Below, in pieces: positions 1-9,589 of a DNA stretch of 32,298 bases (positions are counted from its first letter, which is position 1; every line of letters starts with the position of its first letter). The DNA lies in IMG/VR virus record IMGVR_UViG_3300027791_000081, positions 1 to 32,298 of that record; one strand, given 5' to 3'. Made by a program: the position numbers and the translations under genes. Origin of the DNA: a virus. The notes below the pieces were generated by a model. It was not told the DNA's origin, searched no databases, and saw only the letters and a list, made by a program, of their open reading frames with translations.

Positions 1-153
1 AAAGTTGCGGTAGCTTTTTTTTATTATATTAACAAAGGAAGATCAAAAGGGTGGAAATACTTTTTTCCTACAGACTCACATTTAAATGGATTTCAAGCGT
101 TTTTATACTACAAACTGGAAGCAGAAAGGAGAAATTATTCTAAAAACTTTTAG
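1..153 (+). CDS. 3' end of an unknown plus-strand gene (partial)
   Basis: An open frame runs from base 1 to a TAG at 151-153, giving the last 50 residues of a protein whose start lies outside the window. The visible part is rich in aromatic and basic residues (it includes KGWKYFFPTDSHLNGF and ends RRNYSKNF) and has no internal stop, as expected of real coding sequence. I do not recognise it. It is the only plus-strand gene I support here and converges on the minus-strand gene ending at 140, overlapping it by 14 nt. This marks the boundary between two oppositely transcribed genome arms. No hairpin terminator is visible between them. Confidence 0.6.
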   Translation, partial: KVAVAFFYYINKGRSKGWKYFFPTDSHLNGFQAFLYYKLEAERRNYSKNF

Positions 154-379
154 CTTTACACTTAGCCCAGTGTATCTCAGCGCACTTCTCGTAGTCTTCG
201 ATGTCTTCAAAGTATTGTCTCACATTATCATAAACATCATCTTCCATCGGAATAACAGGAACTGATGGATTGAATACAACATATATTTCTTCTCTTTCTT
301 CAAGCATTTGACTGTAAGTTTCTTTTCCAGTCAAAAGTTTATAACTGTCAATCATACATTTATGTTCGTCAAATGCCAT
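140..379 (-). CDS. Small acidic hypothetical protein, 79 aa
   Basis: A 79-residue acidic protein with a central hydrophobic strand-like stretch (IYVVFNPSVPVIPMEDD) followed by a helix rich in Asp, Glu and Tyr (VRQYFEDIEDYEKCAEIHWA). There is no signal peptide or membrane segment. Amino-acid usage looks like a genuine phage protein. It begins 2 nt after the stop of the lipoprotein gene, so it is probably the last gene of the transcript that carries the ejection-protein genes. Its 3' end overlaps the convergent plus-strand gene. Function unknown. Confidence 0.65.
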   Translation of the reverse strand: MAFDEHKCMIDSYKLLTGKETYSQMLEEREEIYVVFNPSVPVIPMEDDVYDNVRQYFEDIEDYEKCAEIHWAKCKAKSF

Positions 380-381
380 CC

Positions 382-774
382 TTAATCTTTATTTTTAGTT
401 GGTTTTATAGGTGGATTAATTACTATGGGTTTTATACCAATTGGCGTAACTATAGTTGGTCTTGGTTTAGGAACAACAATAGGTCTAATAATAATTTGAG
501 GATTATAGGGTATAGTATTGTAGTATGGAATAGAATTATTGTATTGATAAGTATTATAAATTTTTGGTCGTAATGAATTTACATCAATAAGAACTGTATC
601 ACCTGCATGAGTGATCCCTAATACTTTAACAAAATGAAATGGCTCGTGTGTTGATCGACAGCTGCTAATGATTATTAAAAACAATAACATAAATAAAAAA
701 GTTATTACTGCATTAAATGGGTGTGCAATTATATTTAATACTATATTTCTTACGTAATTATACATGTCTCTCAT
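382..774 (-). CDS. Putative proline-rich phage lipoprotein (spanin or superinfection-exclusion candidate)
   Basis: 130 residues. The N-terminus has a basic/polar region followed by a strongly hydrophobic core (residues 22-36) and a lipobox-like ISSC with Cys39, consistent with signal peptidase II processing. After the cysteine there is a short polar domain, then a Tyr/Asn-rich segment, then a proline-rich C-terminus (residues about 85-130, with repeated Pro-Ile/Val/Lys units) ending in charged residues. Such a tail could span the periplasm. Known phage lipoproteins of this size include outer-membrane spanins (Rz1 type, unimolecular spanins) and superinfection-exclusion lipoproteins; I cannot choose between them. 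No C-terminal membrane segment is seen, which argues against a classical unimolecular spanin. It lies 6 nt after the giant ejection protein. An alternative start at Met4 would not alter the signal. Confidence 0.6.
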   Translation of the reverse strand: MRDMYNYVRNIVLNIIAHPFNAVITFLFMLLFLIIISSCRSTHEPFHFVKVLGITHAGDTVLIDVNSLRPKIYNTYQYNNSIPYYNTIPYNPQIIIRPIVVPKPRPTIVTPIGIKPIVINPPIKPTKNKD

Positions 775-780
775 AATTTT

Positions 781-3700
781 TTAATTATACATTTCATCAA
801 GCGTTTGCTGTCTCAATTCTTGTTTCTGTCTTTTAATTTCTTGTTTTTGACGATACATATCCGAGTTTTTATATTCTTCTTGCATTCTCATTTTTTCTTC
901 ATATTGCTCTGGAAAATATCTTTCTAATTCTTTATTTGTGAATTTTTTACTTTTAGGTTTTCGTGTAGTTTTTTTAGCATCTGCTCGTTGTTCTTTAGAA
1001 AGAATTTGATAGTCAGAAAACTGCAAAGCTCTCATTATTAACTCTGTACCAGAAGCTTTTCCGCTTAATATTTCGTCTGCATTTTTAACTAAACGATCTA
1101 ACTGTATCAAAGGCAATCCAGCGTTAGACACATTCCAAAAAGCTTTCTTTATAGCAGCTTCTTTACCTGCTTTACTTTTTTCAATAGACTCAACTGTTCT
1201 TTGTTTTCCATTTTTATCAAATGGAGTTATATTAAATCTATTAGCTTCGTTTAATTCTCTAAAAAACTTTAACCCTATTGTTAGTATAGGAACAGCCGAC
1301 ACATCTTGTCCTGTCCATGGTTTGGAAGTCATTAAATCTCCAAACGCTTCAACAAAACTACCTATAATAAATAAGCCATTTAAGTTTCCTAAAGCCGCAG
1401 CTCTTAGTAATGTTTCCTCATCTTCCTCTTCCCAAGGCGCTAAAACACCAGGCAGACCAGCTGAAATAAATTGGAATATAACTGGCAAAATAGAATGATA
1501 CATAGCTAAAGTTTTAATATTCTCCCAATAAGTACCTTTCCCTTCTTTACCACCACTCTTTATTTTTCTATAAAGATTTCGTGTTGTTGTCATTTCCTTT
1601 CTTAAGTATTGTTTTACTGAAGTCAAGAACATATTTAAACTTCTATTAAATGCTCCACCTGTTTGGAATTGATCCTTATCTTGTATATCACTTGATTGCT
1701 GAGATGATTTTGTGTCTCTCTCAAACATTTTGACTGCATAGTCAATTACTTCTTGATCAGTTGCTGTAGGATTTTTCTTTCTATACTGGTCTTTATAAAA
1801 AGCATAGTTAGGAACACCACCAATAACAATTGCACCTTTATCTCCTTGCTTAACTAAATACATTAATACATTAACAATATTACCCATAGTTTCTGATGGA
1901 ACTAATGTTTGAATTTTACCTGGAGCATAACTTTCTATTGTTCTTAATATTGATTCACCATATCTGTCTTGTATATAAACCGAGTTATCAGTTATTTCCT
2001 TCCAGTTAGATTTCATTTCTGGCAACTTCATAGCTCCGTATTTCATCCAATTTCTAAAACCAATACGCACAGCGTAAGCTGGCGCTGAAGTTAACTGCTT
2101 AATAAATATTGTTGGATTAATAGATAATCTACCTATAACAAATGCTGAAGTCACATTATTAATCCAATCCATACCATATTCTTCTCTAACACCTTTTTTA
2201 GATAAAGTTTGAATCATTTTATCAATACTTTTCATAGGACCACGACCATATTGATTTGTTATAGCTTTTCGTATATCTTCATTAGAAAAAATACTGTTTA
2301 CATCGTTTAAGTTTTCGCCAAAAGCAGCAAAATAATTCATGTCATTAACATAAGTCATCATAGCAGCCATTTGATCCATGCTTTTTATAGCCTTTTTGTT
2401 TTTTAATCTAACTTTTGTTGAAGCAGGAGAAGCCATACCTTTGTAAGCTCCTTTTTCATTTGATAAAACATCACCACCAACTTCAGAGTCTATACCTTCT
2501 CTATATATACGACCTGCATAATGTTCATTCCATGGCATAGTTGTTCTGTATACTTTCTTATACACTTCATTATACCCTTCATATAGTGATGGAAAAAATT
2601 CTTCAACTTGCCATTTCATTATTTCTTTTACCTCATCATTTAACAGAGCTTCCATTTCCTCCATTATTCTTGCATAATCTTTACCATATTTAGTTTCATA
2701 AGATGCTTCATTTGCAGGATCTCTGTATTGATTTACTAAATAAGCCATTTGGTTCTGACTTAAATCCTCAATCTTTACACCACTTGACATAACAATTCCT
2801 GTTGAAGCAGGGATACTATCTTTTTGAGATTTTGCTCTCCATTTTTTTGTGCCATAAATTTCTTCAAGTTTAGCATTTATAACCATAGTCGTAATCATTT
2901 TTCGAGCTTTATAATCATTGGTCGATTCATCAATCTTAAACGTAACCAGTTCTTGGAGTTCACCACCAAATAATTCACCAGGCATTTTGCCGATTTTAGA
3001 CATTAGATTTAATAAATCATTATTACCAATAACAAAAGCAACCATTCCTTCGGTTAGTTGAGAAAACTTTACTTTAGCTCTATTAATTACTCCTTTTTTT
3101 CGAGCATTAGATACTGCTTCATAATCTCTAAGTATTTGTTTACTATCTGGATTTTTTATTAATTTTTGATTTGACTTAGATTCTACTTGTAAATCATTGT
3201 ATTCAGGGTTAGGAATATACATACTTACTCTTGTTCCAGTAATTTCATAAAATGCTTTTTCAAAATTAGAAACGTGTTTTAAATGTTTAGCTCTTAATTC
3301 AGCTTCCATTTCAGTTTTTCCTTCTTGCACTAAACTAATTAAATTGTTTACTACGTCTTGTAAATCTTGTGTCTTATCAACTGTAACATCTTCAGACATT
3401 TGAGCATTAAGATAATTTATAACTACATTTAAATCTGCTACATCAGTTCTTTGTTGTTCAGTTTGAAATGATTCTGCTTCTATTTTAGATAAATCACTTT
3501 CTAATTTTTCAACTAAATCTTCAATTTTTGTTATATCCGTATTACCATTAATACCTTTAATTTGTTTTTTTATAGACTCTAATCTAATACGAACTTCATT
3601 ACTAACTTTATATGCTTTTTTTCTACCTGACTGAGTATCGTCATATTTAGCATCTAAAATATCATCAATCTTGTTAGTTAATTCTTCATTTGTTCTCGTG

Positions 3701-6700
3701 TTTACAAATTCTAATACTTCTTCCTTTAAATTTTCAATATTTTTTGGATTAGCATCAGTTATTTGTCTAATTAATTTAATAACCTCTGGCTTTATAAACA
3801 CAAAACTCGGAAGTGACTGACGTATAAAATTTCTTAGTTCTCGTTGCGTAGTTTTTAAATCAGAAGTAGATCTTCCTTTTATTAACCTTCGAGCTGCTTT
3901 AATTCTTACGTAAGCATCTCCTTTCGTTATTCCATTTTCAAATGCATTCATCATCTGAGAAATCATTTGAGCCTGTACAGTGCTGTAAGCACCATTGTTT
4001 GACTCCGCATTATACTCAGGTTGACTCTGTAGGAAATCTAATGTAGCATTATCAATTTCTTCTTGAGTAAATTTGTAAAACTTTTTATTTGTTTTTGCGG
4101 CTTTATTTTGAATTACAGCAATTTCTTGTTCTAATTTTTTAATTTTAGCTTCAATTTTTTCTGATTTTTTTGCATCAAATAAATCTCCTTGAGGAATTTT
4201 ACCTTTTTCTACATCAATTTTGTCATTAAGTTTTGATATTGCTTTACCTGTGGATGTTAAGTTGTTATCTAATAAGTTTTTTCTAAATTCATATATTTTA
4301 TTAAATACTTTTACACCAGCATTCATACCCCCTGCTATATTTCCAAAAACAGCTGGTACATTTTTAAGAGCAAAATTACTTACTTTCATTAAAGGTTTTA
4401 TATCCTTTACTAAAAGATCTGTCTTTCTTTTTAAATAGTCAAAAATAGTATTGTCAGTAATATTATTTTCTCTTCCTAATTTTATAATATCAATTGGACT
4501 TTTATTTTCTCTTCCTATTTCACCCATTGACTGTTGTCTTCTTACAACAGCTCTTGGATTGTAAAATCTTGGTTTATTGTTTTGTGTAACACCATTAGAA
4601 AAATAATACCCAGCAACTTGACCTTTTCTATATCCTTCCTTGTATAACGCTTCTTCTACTCTTAAACCTAATCTTCTTGCAGATCGTTGTAATTCCCCTA
4701 AAGGTATAGTGCTTGGCATAAATCCTTTAAGATTCATTTTAAAAAGCAAGCCTAACTTTTCTGCTTCAGATTTTTGTCTTCGTACTTTTGGCGCTTCTGT
4801 TTCACTTTCTGTTTCAGTAGAAACCTCTGTTTCAGGGGATTTTACTTTACCAGCAACCACGCTTACGTTTCTAACAGCATATGGTTTTCCAGACTGTTGA
4901 ACTAAAACTTCTCCACCTGGTTGTCTGTTTTTAAATAAATGTAGCACAGGTTTTGATCCATCTTTTAATGAAATATGAAATGGATAGCTTGGATGAGAAT
5001 CTTCATTAACCTCAACCTCACTGTTTACCTCTATAGCGGCATATACATCGCCTACACTTAAACCTTTAGTTAATTTTTCAGCAGCAATTTTAGCAATTAA
5101 ATCTACAAGAGATTGTGATCCTGGTCCTTTAACACCTTTTTTAGTATTACCTACGCCAACATTTTTGTTTACATCACCACCTAAAAACTCAGCTATAGCA
5201 GCCTGACTTTCTTTTGGTAAATTTTTAGCTATTTCTCCAACAATGTCTTTTACTACAAAACCTCTTTTTTCAAATGTACTTGTGTTTGGGTTTGTAAAAT
5301 ATTTTTTAATATCTGTTTTTAAATCTTTAGCGCTTTGTCTTAAATCAATTTCTCCTTTAGCTTTTTTAACCGCTGTAGATACTGCTGACCTAAACAGTGA
5401 AGGACTAATTAAATTGTTATCCAACATGGTGTTAAGTATGGCTAATGTAGAATTAACTCCTGAAGCACTACTAACTAATTTAGCATCAGTTCCTTTTGTT
5501 AAAACTAAATATGCTTTACCACCATTATTTTCTAATTGTTTGTTTAAACTGTTTTTTATAGTATTTGCAGTTCCTACTTTTCCAGAAGCCCATACGTCTC
5601 CAAACTTAGTAACAAAAAACACTCCTCCTTCTCCTTCAAATATAACTTTATCATCATACTTAATCTCTCCAGCTAACATATCATCAGGAGCTGTAATAGT
5701 AACCTCCTTGCCTTGCATGAAGGATATGTCTTTAGGCTGAGTAATTAGCCCAGCTTTTATCATCTCCGCAACACTTTCTTGCTGAGTATAAGTAACCTCA
5801 AAACCACCTACTTGTCTTCGCTTTAACGCGTCAGATGGCTCTTTAACGTAAGTGTACTTCGTGAGAGGTCCTTCAAGCTTGCCATCCATAAATAGCTCAA
5901 GTTCTAAATTATCTATTGATTCAATATCACTTTCTGTAATTTCTTCTCCAGTTTTAGTTTTACGCGCAATGGTGTTTAATAAATTTACAACGTCTGCTTC
6001 TGATTGACCAATTTCAATACCAAGTGCATATGCAACCTTTTCTATCCATTTTCTAACTACAGATTTAGTGCTGGCATCTAATGTTGTATAGTTGCTTGCA
6101 ATCATACCCACTATTTCCGCTAACTTTTCTTCGTTTTGTATATTAGAATCGTAGTTTTTTATGAATTTTTTTAATTCAGTTCTTGTAGCTTTATCTAAAG
6201 TTTTTGAACGTGACAAAGCTTGAACCATTTTTTTAGTAACAGCTCTTGCTACTTTATCGTTCATTTTTAATTTATTTAATAATACTGCATGGAATATTTC
6301 GTGAGCTACAGTTCTTTTGTTAGCTTTCGATAAATTTATATGTATAGTATTATCACCAGGATTAAACAGACCATTTCCGTTTTCAGAGTCTATTTGACCA
6401 TATTGTTCGCTATTTCTATGAACTACTATTTTTATACTTGGAAATAATTTTGCTATTGCTTTAACAGCTGTTCTTGCTTGTTTTAAAATAACAGATTGAT
6501 CTTCTGTACTTTCGTTAAAGTTATCTGTATCAGGTCCTTGTTTAGTAAATGATAAATTTGGATTCTCTTCATTAACTTCAATATCAACTTCACCATTATT
6601 ATCATCCTTAACTTTTTGCGTTTTTTTAGGAAGATTATCAATATCTTTGTTTTCTGTAGTATTTGGATCTATCAACGCTTCAAAATCTGAAGCTTCATTT

Positions 6701-9588
6701 GGATCTACTTCCTCCTCGGTCTTCTCCCTGTTTTCAATTTTGGTTTCGGTTTCACCCTGTTCGGTAGACTGGCTGTTGGGTAAGCCTTGTCCCACCTCTT
6801 CGCTACTTCTGGAAGATTCTTGTGCATCCACGCTCTCTGTGCTTTGCTTTTGTAAGGCATCTTGTTCAGTTTTAATTTGTTCAGATGTAGGATTCTCTAT
6901 CCCTTGTTCTTTTAATGAAGTTACCGCATCTTCTTCTGTTATTATTTTTTCTTCATCATCAACTCTACCCAAGTTTGGGTTTTCAGTAGCCGCTAATGCA
7001 TCTCTTCCTATCTTTTCAAGTGATGTATTAATAGCATCTATTTTATTTTGAACTGATTTAACAGACGATGGATCTTTTCCAGCAATACTTTGCTCTAATT
7101 TTTGTTTATTTAATAAAAGACCTAAAGCTATTTTCTTTTGATCTGTTGTATAATCGCTTGGTATTAGATTATAAACTCCTTTTAATTCATTAAATGTATT
7201 TTGTTCTTCTTTAGCTTGTCTGACTGTTAGTTCTCCACTATTTATTTTGTTTTTTAAATCAATTTCTATTAATTTGAAAACTGGTGAAGAACTTCCATCC
7301 CCAACCATGTCTTCAAATACTTCAAAAACACCATTATCTAATCTTGTAAAGTCTTTTGAAGCTGCTGCGTTTGACATTGCTCCTGGAACACTCATTATCC
7401 AGCCGCCAACCATTTCTTGTGCGCCAGCTTTTAATACTTGATTGAACCCATCTCTAAATGAGTCAGGAGTTTGAAACATGTCAGCGTCTTTAATATTGTT
7501 ATAAATAGCCTTAGCAGATATATCTGCTATTTCTTGTGCAGCTCCTGTTTCAAATTCAGCTACACCACCAGCTGCAATAGTAAGAACACCACGAGAAATC
7601 ATGTTGTCAACCTCTTGTCTTACAACATCTTGAAAGCCTCTTTTTTGAACTTGTTTTAAACCCTTGTATTTACCTAAAGCTTTCAAAAGAACTTTATTCA
7701 TTAAACCTTTTTGTTTAACAACATTTCTCAACCCTACTGATTCAAGTGTTGCAACTACAACACCTAATGGTAATGCTACAGCTAATTTTTCTTTTTCTGA
7801 TATATTTGCAAAATCAGGATCATTAAACATTTCTTCATTTAAATGATCACTAACCTGCATAAACATAGCAGATGTTCTTTGCGCCCACCCAGCTGGACCT
7901 GCTGCTCCTGCCATTGCTGGCAAAGATTCCATTAAACCTAAATATGCACCCCCCCAAAAACCTTCTTTCATTAAATCGCTATATTGAGTAGTCGTGGAAG
8001 CTGAACCTAAAACCTCTTCTGGAGCTGTTCTTAAGGTTTCTACTATAGAGCCTGAACTTACATCACCAATATTAGTTGCCATTGCAGTATCAGAGTAACG
8101 ACCTCCACCTGCAAGTTCTTTAATTTTAGCACCGCCATCTTCTTGCCATTCATATATGTCAAATTTAGCTTGTTTCGCAAGTATATCTCTGGTTTTAGTA
8201 TCAACTGCTTCTTGCTGCTTGTCAGTTAAGGACATTTTATATCCCTCAAATTCATCGCCCTCAATTCTATCTAACTGCTTCATGATGCCAAACATTTTCA
8301 TTGCAGTATCTTGATAAAGTCTGTTAAATCCTTTTTCACCTGCACCACCATATTCGCCCATTAAAGTAGCCGCATCAACCATATAACTATAAGCACCAGA
8401 TAATTGTCGACCAACTCCATTCCAAATATTATCTAAAGTAGCTCCAGAAAGCTGACCTCTTTCAGCCTGCATTTCAGTGTACCTACCCATAGTTTGATCT
8501 AAAGTATACCCTTGAGTTTTTAAGTCATTATCACGTGCTATTATTGCTGCTCTTTCATTGTTATTAATAGATCTTGCAGTCATATAATTATTATACAACT
8601 CACGAGTGCCTGGTTGGTTTAATTGCTCTTGTGTTAAATTTTGAAATTGCGCTCCTTCTACGTCTAAAGAGTTTTTTGCTTTTAGCCATCCTTGTACTTG
8701 TTGATTAAAAACATTTGCTTGTGTGTTTAATATGGATACCGAAGCATCAATATCTTTGGTGTCAAATATTTTTCTTTCTAAAGCACTATAACCGTTTTCC
8801 ATTAAAGATAACCTACGACTTTCAGCTTTGTTTTTTTGTAAGAACGCTTGTAAAGCTGCGGCTTCTTCTGCATCATTTGAACTAAAAAAATTATCTAAAT
8901 CAACATACAATGTTTCCCCATTTGCAGATGTTACATTCATTCCATCACCCATCATATCAGCTGGATCAAACTTAAATCCATACTGATTAAAATGATAATT
9001 TAATAAAGGCACTGCTTGTTCTTCAGAACCACTAACCAAATCTTGATTAACAGCCTGCATTGAATTTGTAAAAGGATCTTCAGTCTGTTGAGCTATTTTT
9101 TTATTAGCCTCAGAAAATTCATTAAACTCATCTTCAGAAACTTCTTGACCATTAATTGAAGATTCTCTTGTTATATTGTTTGCAATAGTTGCTTGTGCTA
9201 AAGCAGACTCTTCTGGAGCTAAAGGTTGATCAACATTAGGTTCATTAGTACCATTTGGAGAGTTCTCGTTGTTTAATGGATTTGTGTTGGTATTTAATTC
9301 TGAAGAATCCGAATTGCCATCGTTCTGTTCTGATTCCATAGCTTCCTGAACCCCAGAAGAAAGCTCTTCTTGTAAATCGACTTTTTTTTTTACTTTAACT
9401 TTGTCAGACCAAATATCTAAAGGCTCTCTTTCGGTAAAAGTTTTGTCAACACCAGTAAGCCATGAATACATTTCTAACGCAAAATCATCTTCTTGCATGT
9501 TATTTTGAAAATCATCAAAAGTATACCTTCCTGAATAAGCATAATTCGTATCAAGCCAACCATATAATTCTACTAAATATTCATTCAT
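781..9588 (-). CDS. Giant polyvalent-type internal virion protein with a zincin motif (T7 gp16-position)
   Basis: A single uninterrupted 2935-residue frame. Visible layout: acidic, Asn/Ser-rich N-terminus (about 70-175); hydrophobic helices at about 540-570 and 598-616; disordered acidic linker (about 870-1010); a zinc-metallopeptidase motif HEIFH at 1096-1100 with a downstream EEKLAEIVG whose Glu1158 is a candidate third ligand; a beta-rich region (about 1190-1330); long coiled coils (about 1750-2150); a C-terminal part (about 2470-2760) resembling the large polyvalent-protein-associated type, with hydrophobic segments near 2698-2716 and 2733-2751; and a Lys/Gln/Glu-rich end. It starts 1 nt after the gp15-position gene, matching T7 order 14-15-16. 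By analogy it would be packaged, ejected and help form the DNA conduit; the peptidase may process virion or host proteins. I see no lysozyme or transglycosylase motif. Enzyme activity is inference. Confidence 0.7.
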   Translation of the reverse strand: MNEYLVELYGWLDTNYAYSGRYTFDDFQNNMQEDDFALEMYSWLTGVDKTFTEREPLDIWSDKVKVKKKVDLQEELSSGVQEAMESEQNDGNSDSSELNTNTNPLNNENSPNGTNEPNVDQPLAPEESALAQATIANNITRESSINGQEVSEDEFNEFSEANKKIAQQTEDPFTNSMQAVNQDLVSGSEEQAVPLLNYHFNQYGFKFDPADMMGDGMNVTSANGETLYVDLDNFFSSNDAEEAAALQAFLQKNKAESRRLSLMENGYSALERKIFDTKDIDASVSILNTQANVFNQQVQGWLKAKNSLDVEGAQFQNLTQEQLNQPGTRELYNNYMTARSINNNERAAIIARDNDLKTQGYTLDQTMGRYTEMQAERGQLSGATLDNIWNGVGRQLSGAYSYMVDAATLMGEYGGAGEKGFNRLYQDTAMKMFGIMKQLDRIEGDEFEGYKMSLTDKQQEAVDTKTRDILAKQAKFDIYEWQEDGGAKIKELAGGGRYSDTAMATNIGDVSSGSIVETLRTAPEEVLGSASTTTQYSDLMKEGFWGGAYLGLMESLPAMAGAAGPAGWAQRTSAMFMQVSDHLNEEMFNDPDFANISEKEKLAVALPLGVVVATLESVGLRNVVKQKGLMNKVLLKALGKYKGLKQVQKRGFQDVVRQEVDNMISRGVLTIAAGGVAEFETGAAQEIADISAKAIYNNIKDADMFQTPDSFRDGFNQVLKAGAQEMVGGWIMSVPGAMSNAAASKDFTRLDNGVFEVFEDMVGDGSSSPVFKLIEIDLKNKINSGELTVRQAKEEQNTFNELKGVYNLIPSDYTTDQKKIALGLLLNKQKLEQSIAGKDPSSVKSVQNKIDAINTSLEKIGRDALAATENPNLGRVDDEEKIITEEDAVTSLKEQGIENPTSEQIKTEQDALQKQSTESVDAQESSRSSEEVGQGLPNSQSTEQGETETKIENREKTEEEVDPNEASDFEALIDPNTTENKDIDNLPKKTQKVKDDNNGEVDIEVNEENPNLSFTKQGPDTDNFNESTEDQSVILKQARTAVKAIAKLFPSIKIVVHRNSEQYGQIDSENGNGLFNPGDNTIHINLSKANKRTVAHEIFHAVLLNKLKMNDKVARAVTKKMVQALSRSKTLDKATRTELKKFIKNYDSNIQNEEKLAEIVGMIASNYTTLDASTKSVVRKWIEKVAYALGIEIGQSEADVVNLLNTIARKTKTGEEITESDIESIDNLELELFMDGKLEGPLTKYTYVKEPSDALKRRQVGGFEVTYTQQESVAEMIKAGLITQPKDISFMQGKEVTITAPDDMLAGEIKYDDKVIFEGEGGVFFVTKFGDVWASGKVGTANTIKNSLNKQLENNGGKAYLVLTKGTDAKLVSSASGVNSTLAILNTMLDNNLISPSLFRSAVSTAVKKAKGEIDLRQSAKDLKTDIKKYFTNPNTSTFEKRGFVVKDIVGEIAKNLPKESQAAIAEFLGGDVNKNVGVGNTKKGVKGPGSQSLVDLIAKIAAEKLTKGLSVGDVYAAIEVNSEVEVNEDSHPSYPFHISLKDGSKPVLHLFKNRQPGGEVLVQQSGKPYAVRNVSVVAGKVKSPETEVSTETESETEAPKVRRQKSEAEKLGLLFKMNLKGFMPSTIPLGELQRSARRLGLRVEEALYKEGYRKGQVAGYYFSNGVTQNNKPRFYNPRAVVRRQQSMGEIGRENKSPIDIIKLGRENNITDNTIFDYLKRKTDLLVKDIKPLMKVSNFALKNVPAVFGNIAGGMNAGVKVFNKIYEFRKNLLDNNLTSTGKAISKLNDKIDVEKGKIPQGDLFDAKKSEKIEAKIKKLEQEIAVIQNKAAKTNKKFYKFTQEEIDNATLDFLQSQPEYNAESNNGAYSTVQAQMISQMMNAFENGITKGDAYVRIKAARRLIKGRSTSDLKTTQRELRNFIRQSLPSFVFIKPEVIKLIRQITDANPKNIENLKEEVLEFVNTRTNEELTNKIDDILDAKYDDTQSGRKKAYKVSNEVRIRLESIKKQIKGINGNTDITKIEDLVEKLESDLSKIEAESFQTEQQRTDVADLNVVINYLNAQMSEDVTVDKTQDLQDVVNNLISLVQEGKTEMEAELRAKHLKHVSNFEKAFYEITGTRVSMYIPNPEYNDLQVESKSNQKLIKNPDSKQILRDYEAVSNARKKGVINRAKVKFSQLTEGMVAFVIGNNDLLNLMSKIGKMPGELFGGELQELVTFKIDESTNDYKARKMITTMVINAKLEEIYGTKKWRAKSQKDSIPASTGIVMSSGVKIEDLSQNQMAYLVNQYRDPANEASYETKYGKDYARIMEEMEALLNDEVKEIMKWQVEEFFPSLYEGYNEVYKKVYRTTMPWNEHYAGRIYREGIDSEVGGDVLSNEKGAYKGMASPASTKVRLKNKKAIKSMDQMAAMMTYVNDMNYFAAFGENLNDVNSIFSNEDIRKAITNQYGRGPMKSIDKMIQTLSKKGVREEYGMDWINNVTSAFVIGRLSINPTIFIKQLTSAPAYAVRIGFRNWMKYGAMKLPEMKSNWKEITDNSVYIQDRYGESILRTIESYAPGKIQTLVPSETMGNIVNVLMYLVKQGDKGAIVIGGVPNYAFYKDQYRKKNPTATDQEVIDYAVKMFERDTKSSQQSSDIQDKDQFQTGGAFNRSLNMFLTSVKQYLRKEMTTTRNLYRKIKSGGKEGKGTYWENIKTLAMYHSILPVIFQFISAGLPGVLAPWEEEDEETLLRAAALGNLNGLFIIGSFVEAFGDLMTSKPWTGQDVSAVPILTIGLKFFRELNEANRFNITPFDKNGKQRTVESIEKSKAGKEAAIKKAFWNVSNAGLPLIQLDRLVKNADEILSGKASGTELIMRALQFSDYQILSKEQRADAKKTTRKPKSKKFTNKELERYFPEQYEEKMRMQEEYKNSDMYRQKQEIKRQKQELRQQTLDEMYN
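6711..6845. other. GC-rich patch inside the giant gene
   Basis: Hand counts give 29/60 G+C for 6721-6780 and 30/60 for 6781-6840, against 16/60 for 6601-6660 and 20/60 for 6841-6900. The patch encodes roughly residues 915-960, a Ser/Glu/Gln/Thr-rich linker just before the zincin domain. Composition this different from both sides within a continuous frame suggests a recently acquired or rapidly changing linker, though codon choice for Ser/Glu/Gly-rich sequence contributes. Confidence 0.5.
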
Positions 9589-9589
9589 C

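Noticed and set aside
5243-5740. Long plus-strand open frame (165 codons) opposite the giant gene
   Set aside because: It is the antisense shadow of a well-supported minus-strand gene; composition is hydrophobic/Ser-rich as expected from reverse-complement codons, and no promoter is seen.
6647-7051. Plus-strand open frame (134 codons) over the GC-rich patch
   Set aside because: Ser/Cys/Phe-rich shadow of the acidic linker in the giant gene, without start signals.
781-9588. Giant protein as a virion RNA polymerase
   Set aside because: Giant phage proteins are sometimes polymerases, but I found no DxDxD-type catalytic motif or other polymerase signature; zincin and polyvalent-type features fit better.
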